A stretch of 64,000 bases of DNA from contig CALVBI010000002.1 in the NCBI GenBank assembly GCA_944325735.1, forward strand, positions 310,001 to 374,000. The letters run 5' to 3'. The notes beneath the pieces are model-generated. The model saw only the letters and a program-made list of their open reading frames with translations, was not told the origin of the DNA and ran no database searches. This DNA is from Candidatus Gastranaerophilales bacterium (GTDB taxonomy: Bacteria > Cyanobacteriota > Vampirovibrionia > Gastranaerophilales > Gastranaerophilaceae). This document shows positions 16,034-24,668 of this stretch, piece by piece; positions within the stretch are counted from its first letter, which is position 1; each line of letters opens with the position of its first letter. A program made the translations under genes and the position numbers.

Positions 16034-17702
16034 TACTTACAGGGATTACAAAATAGAATTTAGAACCTCTATGAAGCTCACTGTCGCACCATATTGCTCC
16101 TCGGTGAGCTTCTAATAATTGTTTCGCGATAGGGAGCCCAAGACCTGTTCCGCCAGCTTTTCTAGATAAAGAATTTTCTATTTGGGCAAATTTATCAAAT
16201 GCGTGTAGCAAGTCTTTTTCAGCAATACCTATGCCTTCATCTTCTACACAGACCTCTATATAATCTCCTTCTTTAAGCTTTATTGAATCTTTAAAATATT
16301 CATTGATTTTTATATCTTTAGAATTTACAAGTGATGATGATATTTTAATTGTTTTATTTTCAGGAGTAAATTTAATAGCGTTTGATACAAGGTTTGTTAA
16401 TACTTGTTCTAATCTTTGGGCATCTGCAGTGATGTCAGGTAAATTTTCAGCTTCAGAGGTAATCAGGTTTAATCCTTTAGTTTTTGCAACTTCAGAAAGA
16501 GCTGATTTTACATAGCCTATTACTGTATTAATATTTGTAGGAGCAAAATTGAAATCCATTTTGCCTGCTTCGATTTTAGACAAGTCTAGCAAGTCGTTTA
16601 TAATTCCTGAAAGCCTTTGCACATTTCTCATTGCCATTGACAAAAATTTATCTGCAGCTTGTGTAATTTCTCCGCATCGTCCGCTCATTAGAATATCTAG
16701 TGAATTTTTTATTGATGTGAGAGGAGTTCTTAATTCGTGCGATACAATTGAGATAAATTCAGATTTAAGTCTTTCGAGTTTTTCTAATTTGTGATTTGTT
16801 TCAATTAATTCTTGATATAGAGTTGCACTTTTTAAAGGTAATGATACCTGTTGTGCGATTGTTTGGAAACAGGTTGAATCTTCTGCGGTAAATGCTGTTT
16901 CTTTAAAGATTTCTATGCAGCCGAAAAAGTTATCCCCAAGACTTATTGGTGCAAACATATTATCATATTGGAATAGTGTAAATGTAAATCTGCTTGCAGG
17001 GTATTTTATTTGTTTAATTACTTTTAAATTATCCAATGTAATATCTGCAGGTAGAGTTTTACCTTCAAATAATGAGTTATAATTTAGTATTACTCTTAAT
17101 TTTAGTGCGGTAATAAGTTCTTCAGAAAGCTCATATAATGAATTTATTAATAATACCGGTTTGTCTTCTGTACACAATGAAAGTGTGCAAGTCAAAGAAA
17201 AACTGAGAGCTTTATCCATACCTTCTATCATATACTGGATTAGTTTGGACTTATCAAGAGTTCCTGCGAATTGAGAACTTGTGCTGTACAGTGCATTAAG
17301 TCTATACAAACTGTCAGCAAGATCTTTATTTGAATTTGATAACATATCTAAAGATGATTTCATTCTTAAATTAATGTTCAGAGTTGATAAAATCAAATCT
17401 TCAGACATGTCATTTGTAAAAAATGCATTTGCGTATTTTATTAAATCTTTGTCTACTTTATTGTCAGAAATTAAGAATATAATGATTGTATTTTCACAAA
17501 TTGATTTAATTTTTTTATTTAAAGTTTTTATATTTTTATATTCTTCATCAATGATAATAATATCAGGAGTTTCTGCACTTATGTAATCATATATAAGTGC
17601 CTCATCTGTCATGATTGAAAAATCATAACTGTTTTTATTAAAAATTGATTGAAATTTTTCTGTTTGCGATTTATTATCTGATACCAATAAAGTTTTAATC
17701 AT
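16020..17702 (-). CDS. sensor histidine kinase with degenerate N-terminal receiver and GAF-like domain
   Basis: The 560-residue protein has a receiver-like fold at 1-115. Asp52 is kept, but the conserved lysine is missing (NAFFTND in its place). A GAF-like region follows (about 140-295), then a HisKA domain with His322 in IVSHELRTPLTS, and a HATPase domain with the N-box NLVSNAIKFTP, G1 DEGIGIAEKD and G2 GGTGLGLPIAK. There is no membrane segment, so it senses a cytoplasmic cue. The output partner may be the receiver at 14697-15059, 961 bp beyond its 3' end on the same strand with a plus-strand gene between. Confidence 0.85.
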   Translation of the reverse strand: MIKTLLVSDNKSQTEKFQSIFNKNSYDFSIMTDEALIYDYISAETPDIIIIDEEYKNIKTLNKKIKSICENTIIIFLISDNKVDKDLIKYANAFFTNDMSEDLILSTLNINLRMKSSLDMLSNSNKDLADSLYRLNALYSTSSQFAGTLDKSKLIQYMIEGMDKALSFSLTCTLSLCTEDKPVLLINSLYELSEELITALKLRVILNYNSLFEGKTLPADITLDNLKVIKQIKYPASRFTFTLFQYDNMFAPISLGDNFFGCIEIFKETAFTAEDSTCFQTIAQQVSLPLKSATLYQELIETNHKLEKLERLKSEFISIVSHELRTPLTSIKNSLDILMSGRCGEITQAADKFLSMAMRNVQRLSGIINDLLDLSKIEAGKMDFNFAPTNINTVIGYVKSALSEVAKTKGLNLITSEAENLPDITADAQRLEQVLTNLVSNAIKFTPENKTIKISSSLVNSKDIKINEYFKDSIKLKEGDYIEVCVEDEGIGIAEKDLLHAFDKFAQIENSLSRKAGGTGLGLPIAKQLLEAHRGAIWCDSELHRGSKFYFVIPVSTNLN

Positions 17703-17771
17703 ATTTTAATTTTATCAGTGTAAAATGAGATAGCAAATTTATTAATTTTTGCAAATTATAATTAAATAAAA

Positions 17772-19988
17772 TTAAGAACTTTTTTTCTTGGTATTTTTAT
17801 TATGCCTTGGTTTCCCGTTATTTCTTTTTGGTAAATTAGGCGTAGAGTAAGATGTTTGAATTCTTTTCACACTGTATACATCAGGAATTGCTTGAATACT
17901 TAGTATAACTTTTTTTAACGTGTCTATGTTGTCAAGTTCAATGCCAAGTTCAATAATACCGACTTTCCCGCTTTTTGATTTAACGTTTGCATAATTTATG
18001 TTTGTTCCGTTATCTGATACGGCAGCGATAATATCTTTTAACAGTCCTTGTTTTTCTGCTGTTTCAACTCTTATTGTAGTGTTGTAGGTTTTATTTACAT
18101 TGTCACCAGACCATCTAATATCCATTAATCTTTCAGGTTCAATGTGTTCCAGCATTTGGCAATCCATTCTATGAACAGTAACGCCTTTTGCTCTTGTTAC
18201 TACTCCTACAATTGGCTCTCCTGGAATTGGAGAACAGCATCTCGCAATTGAATACATTAGTCCTTCAAGACCAATGATATCTTTTTCAGATTTTTTTCTT
18301 GTTGATCCATGAAATGCTGTTTCTGGAGTTTTTACAGGTTCAGGCTTTTTAAGTTTATTTATGATTTTATTTAAAGTTGTTTCACCATATCCTAGTGCAG
18401 CAAATAAATCTTCTGCAGATAGATAATTCATTTGTTTTGCAACTTTGTCGAATTCGCCTGACTTCATGTAGTCATCAAAAACTGCTTTAGTTAGTTCATG
18501 CTCAAGATTATCTTTTCCAACTTGAATATGTTCTTCTCTATTGTTTTTCTTAAACCATTGTTTAATTTTTGATGATGCTTGTTTGGTAACTACAAAGTTT
18601 AACCAATCAAGTCTTGGTGCCGGTGTTTTAGAGGTTAATATTTCTACTATGTCGCCGTTATGTAGTTTTGTATCTAATTGAGCAATTCTACCGTTGATTA
18701 GAGCTCCGACAGTTTTGTTCCCTACTTCAGAGTGAATTCTATATGCAAAATCAACAGGTGTAGCATTTATAGGTAAATCAAATACATCGCCGTTTGGAGT
18801 AAATGCGAATACTTGATCTGAGAATAAGTCTAATTTTACGGAATTCACATAATCTTCTGCAGAAGACATGTCTTTATCATATTCGACTAACTTTCTCATC
18901 CAAGAGAATTGCATATCTGTTGGGTTATTAGCTTTTTGAGATCCTTTTTCTTTGTATCTCCAGTGAGCAGCAATACCATATTCTGCGACTTCATGCATTT
19001 CCCAAGTCCTGATTTGAACTTCCAGAGGTTTTGATCTAGGACCAATTACAGATGTGTGTAATGATTGATACATATTGCCTTTTGGCATTGCAATGTAATC
19101 TTTAAATCGACCTGGGATTGGTTTGAATTGTGAATGGATAAGTCCTAATACTTCATAGCATTCTTTTTCTGTATCTACAATTACACGAACAGCAGTTATG
19201 TCATATAAGTCGTGGAATGCGATATTTAATCGTTTCATTTTGCTGTAGATACTGTAATAGTGTTTAGCTCTGCCGGTAATTTGAGCATTAATACCTGCTT
19301 TTTTTACGTCTGCTGTAATTTTTTCAATAAGTATTTTTACGGTTTCTTCTCTGCTTGCTTTTGTTTGGGAAACCAAACGTGCAATTTCAAAATATTTATC
19401 AGGCTCAAGATATCTTAAAGATAAGTCTTCTAATTCTGCTTTTATTTTGTAAATCCCGAGTCTGTTTGCTAGAGGTGCAAAGATATCTAAAGTTTCTCTT
19501 GCAATTTTTTGTTGTTTTACGGTTGTCATAAAGTTCAGAGTTCGCATATTATGCAATCTGTCTGCAAGTTTTAAAAAGACAATTCTAATATCACTTGCCA
19601 TAGCAATAAACAAACGTCTGAAATTTTCAGCTTGGCGTTCCTCTTTGGATTTAAATTGCAGTTTTCCGAGTTTTGTAACACCTTGCACTAAAGTTAATAC
19701 GTCTTTGCCAAATAATTTTTCAATTTCTTCAGGTTGAGTATCAGTATCTTCCAAAATATCGTGCAAAAATGCTGCTTGTAGGGTATGAGAATCAACTTTT
19801 AATCCAACTAAAATTTTTGCAACTTCTACAGGGTGTATAATATATGGTTCTTCTGAAATTCTATATTGACCTTCGTGTAATCTTTTTGCGAAAAGATAGG
19901 CTTTTTCAATCTGTTCGATTTCTTCAGGTTCTCTGTTTTGTTCAATTAATATTTTTTTTATATCGTCAAAAAGTGGTTTTTCGCTCAT
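17772..19988 (-). CDS. rsh: bifunctional (p)ppGpp synthetase/hydrolase
   Basis: This 738-residue RelA/SpoT homologue controls the stringent-response alarmone. Domains in order are an HD hydrolase (HDILEDTD near residue 70), the synthetase (KPIPGRFKDYIAMPKGNMYQSLHT), TGS (FAFTPNGDVFDLP near 395), a helical and zinc-finger-like region with CCSPIPGEPIVG, and a C-terminal ACT domain. Both hydrolase and synthetase motifs look intact. The C-terminus ends in a basic Lys/Asn-rich tail. It is divergent from the small DUF167 gene. Confidence 0.94.
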   Translation of the reverse strand: MSEKPLFDDIKKILIEQNREPEEIEQIEKAYLFAKRLHEGQYRISEEPYIIHPVEVAKILVGLKVDSHTLQAAFLHDILEDTDTQPEEIEKLFGKDVLTLVQGVTKLGKLQFKSKEERQAENFRRLFIAMASDIRIVFLKLADRLHNMRTLNFMTTVKQQKIARETLDIFAPLANRLGIYKIKAELEDLSLRYLEPDKYFEIARLVSQTKASREETVKILIEKITADVKKAGINAQITGRAKHYYSIYSKMKRLNIAFHDLYDITAVRVIVDTEKECYEVLGLIHSQFKPIPGRFKDYIAMPKGNMYQSLHTSVIGPRSKPLEVQIRTWEMHEVAEYGIAAHWRYKEKGSQKANNPTDMQFSWMRKLVEYDKDMSSAEDYVNSVKLDLFSDQVFAFTPNGDVFDLPINATPVDFAYRIHSEVGNKTVGALINGRIAQLDTKLHNGDIVEILTSKTPAPRLDWLNFVVTKQASSKIKQWFKKNNREEHIQVGKDNLEHELTKAVFDDYMKSGEFDKVAKQMNYLSAEDLFAALGYGETTLNKIINKLKKPEPVKTPETAFHGSTRKKSEKDIIGLEGLMYSIARCCSPIPGEPIVGVVTRAKGVTVHRMDCQMLEHIEPERLMDIRWSGDNVNKTYNTTIRVETAEKQGLLKDIIAAVSDNGTNINYANVKSKSGKVGIIELGIELDNIDTLKKVILSIQAIPDVYSVKRIQTSYSTPNLPKRNNGKPRHNKNTKKKSS

Positions 19989-20063
19989 GATATAATCATA
20001 ATACAGATTTTATTTGAATTTTTCAAGTAGAATAAAACAATTTCATTCATAAGGATTATAAAA

Positions 20064-20354
20064 ATGCTTAGAGAAACAAATGATGGATTAATTTTAAATT
20101 TGCGAATATCTCCAAATGCTTCAAAAAATGAAATTATAAAAACTGATGATACTTTAAAGATTAAGATAACAGCTCAACCTATTGATGGTAAGGCCAATAA
20201 AGCTCTTGTTGAATTTTTATCAAAGTTATTTAAAGTTCCTAAATCTTCATTTGAAATTCTTAAAGGACAGACTTCTAAGGATAAAACAATTTTGATTAAT
20301 GTTAAAGATTTGAAAAAACAAGAAGAAATAAAAACTTTTTTTAATAATCTTTAA
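20064..20354 (+). CDS. DUF167/YggU family protein
   Basis: This 96-residue protein has the YggU pattern: LRISPNASKNEI, then the signature LKIKITAQPIDGKANKALVEFLSKLF, then a hydrophilic end. The family is widespread and small, and its biochemical role is not established. It is divergently oriented from rsh. Confidence 0.85.
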   Translation: MLRETNDGLILNLRISPNASKNEIIKTDDTLKIKITAQPIDGKANKALVEFLSKLFKVPKSSFEILKGQTSKDKTILINVKDLKKQEEIKTFFNNL

Positions 20355-20417
20355 AATATTAGCAAAAATGATTATTCAGGTATTTTTTTAATAATGAAAC
20401 AAAAAAGGAGTCTCAAA

Positions 20418-20924
20418 ATGCAAGTTAACAGTATAGGTAGTTCAAATTATTCAAATACTTTCACAGGTGGTATAAATTCAACTTTGTATAAAAAAATTGT
20501 ACCTGATAATAGTTTTCCTACAGATGTGTTTAAAAAAGTTGATGATGTATGTAGAACTAATAAAAGTCCGTTTGTCCTTTCTGATGCAATATATAATGCA
20601 AAAGAAAAGGCTGCTGAATTCATTTTAACAGCTGTGGATACTGTTAAATTTATTCCTGGTCTTGATAATGTAAAACCTAAAATTGTGAAATCTTCTGGAA
20701 ATAACCTTGCAGAAGCCTTTAAAAATATAGATTTAAAGGATTTACAAAAAGCGAATGAAGAATTAGCTGTTGATTATTCAAAAGCGTATAAAGAAACAGA
20801 AGGATTAAGAAAAGAAATTTTTGAAAAAAGAAAAGCTGTAGTAGAAAAATTAAATGACAAATTTAATAATGCAGATGGCTTTTGGAATAATTTTTATAGA
20901 AATCTTGAGGATCAAAAAAAATAG
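20418..20924 (+). CDS. hypothetical protein with N-terminal FTGG motif
   Basis: This protein of 168 residues is not a family I recognise. The N-terminus MQVNSIGSSNYSNTFTGG shows the short leader motif discussed in the findings (Phe15-Thr-Gly17). The rest is hydrophilic and helical with a Lys/Glu-rich C-terminal half (about 110-150) that may form a coiled coil. No signal peptide or membrane segment is seen, and it has no histidine. The start at 20418 follows an AAAAAAGGAG ribosome-binding site, whereas the upstream in-frame ATG at 20394 lacks one. Confidence 0.7.
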   Translation: MQVNSIGSSNYSNTFTGGINSTLYKKIVPDNSFPTDVFKKVDDVCRTNKSPFVLSDAIYNAKEKAAEFILTAVDTVKFIPGLDNVKPKIVKSSGNNLAEAFKNIDLKDLQKANEELAVDYSKAYKETEGLRKEIFEKRKAVVEKLNDKFNNADGFWNNFYRNLEDQKK

Positions 20925-20926
20925 TC

Positions 20927-20955
20927 TTGTAAATTTTTATTGTTTAAGTTAGTAT
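20927..20955 (+). promoter_or_regulatory. promoter of the His-codon leader
   Basis: TTGTAA (20927-20932) and TAGTAT (20950-20955) are separated by 17 bp. The predicted start near 20962 lies just before the AAAGGA ribosome-binding site of the leader peptide. Confidence 0.65.
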
Positions 20956-20975
20956 GTTTGACGTAAAGGAAATTT

Positions 20976-21041
20976 ATGAAACAATTTAATTCTTTAAAAT
21001 TACATCATATTCATCATCATAGCGACCTTGGAAGGCTATGA
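20976..21041 (+). CDS. histidine-rich leader peptide
   Basis: This is a 21-codon reading frame with ribosome-binding site AAAGGA five bases before its ATG. It contains His-His-Ile-His-His-His (codons at 21003-21020), then SDLGRL and a TGA stop. Five of six consecutive codons are CAT, as in the leader peptides that sense charged tRNA-His in enteric his operons. The stop falls inside the 3' arm of the first hairpin of the attenuator, as in classical systems. Function is inferred from structure. Confidence 0.75.
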   Translation: MKQFNSLKLHHIHHHSDLGRL

Positions 21042-21105
21042 ATTGATGATTTGCGCTTTTTAAAGAATAAAATAAAATTCAATTCTAAAAAATAGTCTTT
21101 CAAGG
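21011..21105 (+). promoter_or_regulatory. pause hairpin and antiterminator of a putative histidine attenuator
   Basis: Three alternative pairings are visible. The pause hairpin (1:2) pairs TCATCA (21011-21016) with TGATGA (21044-21049) and CATAG (21018-21022) with CTATG (21036-21040). The antiterminator (2:3) pairs CCTTGGAAG (21026-21034) with CTTTCAAGG (21097-21105), nine pairs with one G-U. The terminator (3:4) uses the same strand 3 with the segment at 21122-21132. Ribosome stalling at the His codons would leave strand 2 free to block the terminator. Confidence 0.72.
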
Positions 21106-21140
21106 AACCCCGATTAAAGCGTTTGGAAGATTATTTTTTT
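21094..21140 (+). terminator. attenuator terminator
   Basis: AGTCTTTCAAG (21094-21104) pairs with TTTGGAAGATT (21122-21132), 11 pairs including three G-U, with a 17-nt loop. It is followed by TTATTTTTTT. The stem is only moderately stable, which fits a conditional terminator. It lies 45 bases before the next start codon. Confidence 0.68.
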
Positions 21141-21184
21141 GAGCTAGTTGCTCATTTTGTAAAAGAATTGGAGATTTAAAGAAT

Positions 21185-22459
21185 ATGACTATATCAAATA
21201 TAATTTCAGCTATAGGTAATAATAGCAGTGTATACCCCTTAATTGTTCGTGATTGTGGAATAGAAGTCCCAACTAAAATTGCTCTTACTTATAATCAAAA
21301 TAAAAAAGAGTCAAAAGGAATTGCTTATCTTGCTGCAAGAGAGCGTTTCCTTGATGAATACGCTACATCTGCAGTGTGGCTAGGCGGTATTCCTTTTGTT
21401 GGTTGGATTGCTAATAAGTATATAAAGGCTAGAGGATTAAATCCTGATGTAAATTTAAAATTGTTTAAAGAAGAACAAGGTATTCAGGGTATTGATTATA
21501 ATATCAAAAAGTTTAAAGACTTAGCGCCAGATGCTGTAAAAGATTTGGTAAAAGCAAAAGAAAATAAAAAATTGTTCGAAAAACTTTTAGCTGGTAAATT
21601 TATTGCTTCTACGACTATTCCTATTTTGTTTATGGGATTTATTTTACCTAAATTGATATTTGCATCATCTGCAAAGAAAATTAAAAATTTAAGAGAAAAA
21701 GAAGCTCAAAAAATAAAAAATAATGGACAAGTTAGTTTTTTACAAAAAGACAGATTTTATAAATCAAAAGATGTTAATTTTACAGGAAGTTGGATAACTA
21801 AAGCTGCGAATTTTTCAGCGCAAGATAAAATGGCTGTAACAGATGGTGGCTATGCTGTTGGAAGGGTTGCAACTGCAAGAAATAAAAATGAACGTTATGA
21901 TTTGTCTTTTAAAATGGCTGGTATGATGTTTTTAAATTTTGTTGCTCCAAAGTGGATTGAAAAAGGATTAAATAAAATTACTGGAATTTCTTTGGATCCT
22001 GTTATGTTAGCAGATAAAGATTTTATGACACAAATTAAGGAAGGGAAAATTCAATTACCAAAATCGGATTCCGCAAAAGATTTATTAGATTTTGTTGATA
22101 ATGTTCAAAATAAAGATACTTATTTCATAAAGTACGCTAAAAAATTCGAAAAAATAAAAATGCTTGAAAATGGAATTAGAGATCCAAGAGAATATGTAGA
22201 TTTGAAAAAATTAGGGAATTTTAGGAATGATATAGAATTATTCTCTCAAAAACTGTTAAAATCAGAAAATGTTGATTCATATATAAAGAAAGCTAAGTTT
22301 GCAAAATCTGCGAATATTTTGACAAATGTCGCATTGAGTAGTTTTTTATTGGCATATGTTTTACCAAAAGCTCAATTTGCGTTTAGAAAACTTGTAACAG
22401 GTTCTGATTTGGAACCGGGGCTTGCTCCTGCTGAAAAAATTGTAGATAAAAAGGCATAA
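21185..22459 (+). CDS. hypothetical membrane-associated protein without histidine
   Basis: I do not recognise this 424-residue protein. Hydrophobic segments occur near 60-80 (SAVWLGGIPFVGWIANKY), 140-160 (TTIPILFMGFILPKLIF), 245-260 and 380-400 (NVALSSFLLAYVLPKA). A VNFTGSW segment near residue 200 resembles the N-terminal FxG motif of other proteins here, so the upstream part could be an added domain. I find no histidine in the whole sequence. It lies directly downstream of the His-codon attenuator and is followed by a strong terminator, so it is the only gene that device can control. Confidence 0.72.
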   Translation: MTISNIISAIGNNSSVYPLIVRDCGIEVPTKIALTYNQNKKESKGIAYLAARERFLDEYATSAVWLGGIPFVGWIANKYIKARGLNPDVNLKLFKEEQGIQGIDYNIKKFKDLAPDAVKDLVKAKENKKLFEKLLAGKFIASTTIPILFMGFILPKLIFASSAKKIKNLREKEAQKIKNNGQVSFLQKDRFYKSKDVNFTGSWITKAANFSAQDKMAVTDGGYAVGRVATARNKNERYDLSFKMAGMMFLNFVAPKWIEKGLNKITGISLDPVMLADKDFMTQIKEGKIQLPKSDSAKDLLDFVDNVQNKDTYFIKYAKKFEKIKMLENGIRDPREYVDLKKLGNFRNDIELFSQKLLKSENVDSYIKKAKFAKSANILTNVALSSFLLAYVLPKAQFAFRKLVTGSDLEPGLAPAEKIVDKKA

Positions 22460-22497
22460 AAAAATACCTCCTTATTTGAGGAGGTATTTTTTTATTT
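22460..22497. terminator. bidirectional terminator
   Basis: AAATACCTCCT (22462-22472) and AGGAGGTATTT (22479-22489) form an 11-bp perfect stem with an A run before it and a T run after it. It serves the convergent genes on both sides. Confidence 0.85.
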
Positions 22498-22503
22498 AGA
22501 AAA

Positions 22504-23166
22504 TTAAACCATTGCAATTTCTTTTGGTTCCATATAAACAACTTCGTTGTTGTCCATAGAATGATCAATATCTGCAAGAATTTCATTTTTAATATTTGCT
22601 AAATCTTGCTGCATTAATCTTCTTGGAGAACCTTCAGCCATTGAACCGTTTCTTAACAAATATGATGGGTGGAAAATAGTTATTGCTCTATAATCTTTTC
22701 CATCTACATTTATTGACATCCATTGACCTCTAACTTTAGAGATTGTCTGTTTTTTATCTAATTCAACGAAAGATTTTAATGCAGTAGCTCCGCATAGAAC
22801 AATAGCTCTAGGATTGATAATATCAATTTGAGCGTTTAAGAATTTTCTGCAAGCTGATTGTTCTTGCTCTGTAGGAACTCTGTTTTCAGGAGGTCTGCAT
22901 TTTACTGTGTTAATAATATACACATCTTCATCGCGAGAGATTCCTGCTTCTGTTAGGAAATCATTTAAAAGTTGTCCGGCACGACCTACAAATGGTCTTC
23001 CTGTTTCGTCTTCCATTTCTCCCGGAGCTTCTCCGATTAGTACAATTTTTGCTGTTGAAGGATTTCCGTCAGAAAAAACAATGTTATTTCTTGTTTTTCC
23101 AAGTGCACATGCTGTACAGCTTTCACACTTTGATCTTACTATCTCCAGACAATCTTTCTTCATCAT
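22504..23166 (-). CDS. family-4 uracil-DNA glycosylase
   Basis: This 220-residue enzyme removes uracil from DNA at the start of base-excision repair. Four cysteines suited to a [4Fe-4S] cluster are present at 14, 17, 90 and 106. Motif A is GEAPGEMEDETGRPFVG, and motif B contains HPSYLLR. This is the thermophile-type (TTUDGA-like) family found widely in bacteria, and not Ung. The start overlaps the end of the upstream symporter gene by 44 bp, so the two are probably co-transcribed. The next codon is also ATG. Confidence 0.9.
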   Translation of the reverse strand: MMKKDCLEIVRSKCESCTACALGKTRNNIVFSDGNPSTAKIVLIGEAPGEMEDETGRPFVGRAGQLLNDFLTEAGISRDEDVYIINTVKCRPPENRVPTEQEQSACRKFLNAQIDIINPRAIVLCGATALKSFVELDKKQTISKVRGQWMSINVDGKDYRAITIFHPSYLLRNGSMAEGSPRRLMQQDLANIKNEILADIDHSMDNNEVVYMEPKEIAMV

Positions 23167-24640
23167 TCTCTCTCTCCTCGTTATTTTTAAATAAACCTAC
23201 GTTATATTTTTTGCAATATCTTTTTAGTTCTTTCATGATTATATCTGATAACATGAATACTGCTATTAAGTTTGGCACAGCCAAGAATAAAGTAAATGCA
23301 TCAGATAGATTAATTATACTTTTGAAATTCATGGCAGAGCCAATAATTATGAATATACAATATATAACCTGAAAAGTCCTTGTTGTCAATTTTGTATCGC
23401 CAAATAAATAATTCCAAGCCTTAATTCCGTAATATGACCCGCAAAGCATTGTGGATAGTACAAAACAACTTGCCATAAATGTTAATAAAATAGGGAAAAA
23501 CGGGCATACACTACCAAATGCCTTTGATGTTAATTCAATTCCAGCAATGCCTGATGTATGTAAATATTCTCCAGATACAACTATTACAAATGCTGTTGCA
23601 GAGCCTACTATCACTGTATCTACAAAAGGTTGCAACATCGCAATAAATGCTTGAGCTACAGGGTTATTTGTCTTAACTGCAGAAAATGCAATAGGTGCAG
23701 TTCCAAGCCCTGACTCGTTTGCAAACATTGCGCGTCTAAATCCCCAAAGCATGCACATCATCCATCCGCCTGCTAATGCTTTTGGATGAAACGCTTCTTT
23801 TAAAATTAATGCAAATGTATGAGGAACATGTCCTATGTTATAAATACATACGGCAAATGCTGTTAAAACATATAATGTGCACATTACTGGAGTTACTTTA
23901 GAGGTAAATTTTCCAATTGCTTTAATTCCGCCTATAATTGTAAAGTAAGTAATAACAGCTACAATTAAACCTAAGAGCCAGCTTTGATTTGCAAAGAAAC
24001 TTTTATCTCCGCCTGTTACTTCAGTAATTTGAGTTGTCATTGCGTTAATCTGGAACAAATTCCAGCCCCCAATCATTGCAAAAATACAGCAAATTGCATA
24101 TATTTTTGATAAGTGTGGGGCAAATTTCCCGATATATTTATTGTTTTTTAATGCGCCTTCAATATAGTACATTGGGCCGCCGGCAATTGTGCCATCCGGA
24201 TTTACTTTTCTGAATTTTAATCCTAATAGAACTTCTGCAAATTTTAGAGCCATTGAGAAAAATCCTGCTAAAATCATCCAAAAAATTACGCCAGGACCTC
24301 CGATAGATACTGCAGCAGCAGAACCTGCAACGTTTCCGATGCCTGCAGATGCTGAAATTGTAGCAGTTAGTGCTTGAAAAGCAGAAACTTCTCCTTTTTT
24401 CTTTTTAACTCTAATTTCTTTATGTTCGTAATTTTTAGTAATTAATTGTATTGCATGTTTAAATCCCCAGATACCAATAAATCTTGTTCTAAAAGTAAAA
24501 TAAAACGCAGCAATCATTAGCAGGGCAACAAGAAATTCAATCTTTACACCATGAATTGTGACTGAACTAAATATTATCCCTGAAATTTTATCGGCTATTG
24601 GAGATAAAAATGTATCTATTGCTGTATCTAAATTCATCAA
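23123..24640 (-). CDS. sodium:alanine symporter family protein
   Basis: This 505-residue protein has about eleven transmembrane segments and belongs to the AGCS family (alanine or glycine:cation symporters). It has the signature region SASAGIGNVAGSAAAVSIGGPG and the GGPMYYIEGAL segment that follow the first loop. It should import alanine or glycine with Na+ across the inner membrane. The C-terminal tail is short and charged. It precedes the uracil-DNA glycosylase gene, with overlapping ends. Confidence 0.9.
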   Translation of the reverse strand: MMNLDTAIDTFLSPIADKISGIIFSSVTIHGVKIEFLVALLMIAAFYFTFRTRFIGIWGFKHAIQLITKNYEHKEIRVKKKKGEVSAFQALTATISASAGIGNVAGSAAAVSIGGPGVIFWMILAGFFSMALKFAEVLLGLKFRKVNPDGTIAGGPMYYIEGALKNNKYIGKFAPHLSKIYAICCIFAMIGGWNLFQINAMTTQITEVTGGDKSFFANQSWLLGLIVAVITYFTIIGGIKAIGKFTSKVTPVMCTLYVLTAFAVCIYNIGHVPHTFALILKEAFHPKALAGGWMMCMLWGFRRAMFANESGLGTAPIAFSAVKTNNPVAQAFIAMLQPFVDTVIVGSATAFVIVVSGEYLHTSGIAGIELTSKAFGSVCPFFPILLTFMASCFVLSTMLCGSYYGIKAWNYLFGDTKLTTRTFQVIYCIFIIIGSAMNFKSIINLSDAFTLFLAVPNLIAVFMLSDIIMKELKRYCKKYNVGLFKNNEERENDEERLSGDSKIKV

Positions 24641-24668
24641 ATATATTATACAACAAACAAAATATTAT

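Noticed and set aside
20976-21140. T-box riboswitch as an explanation for the His leader
   Set aside because: There is no T-box sequence (AGGGUGGNACCGCG type) and no specifier loop. The short His-rich frame with overlapping alternative stems fits ribosome-mediated attenuation instead.
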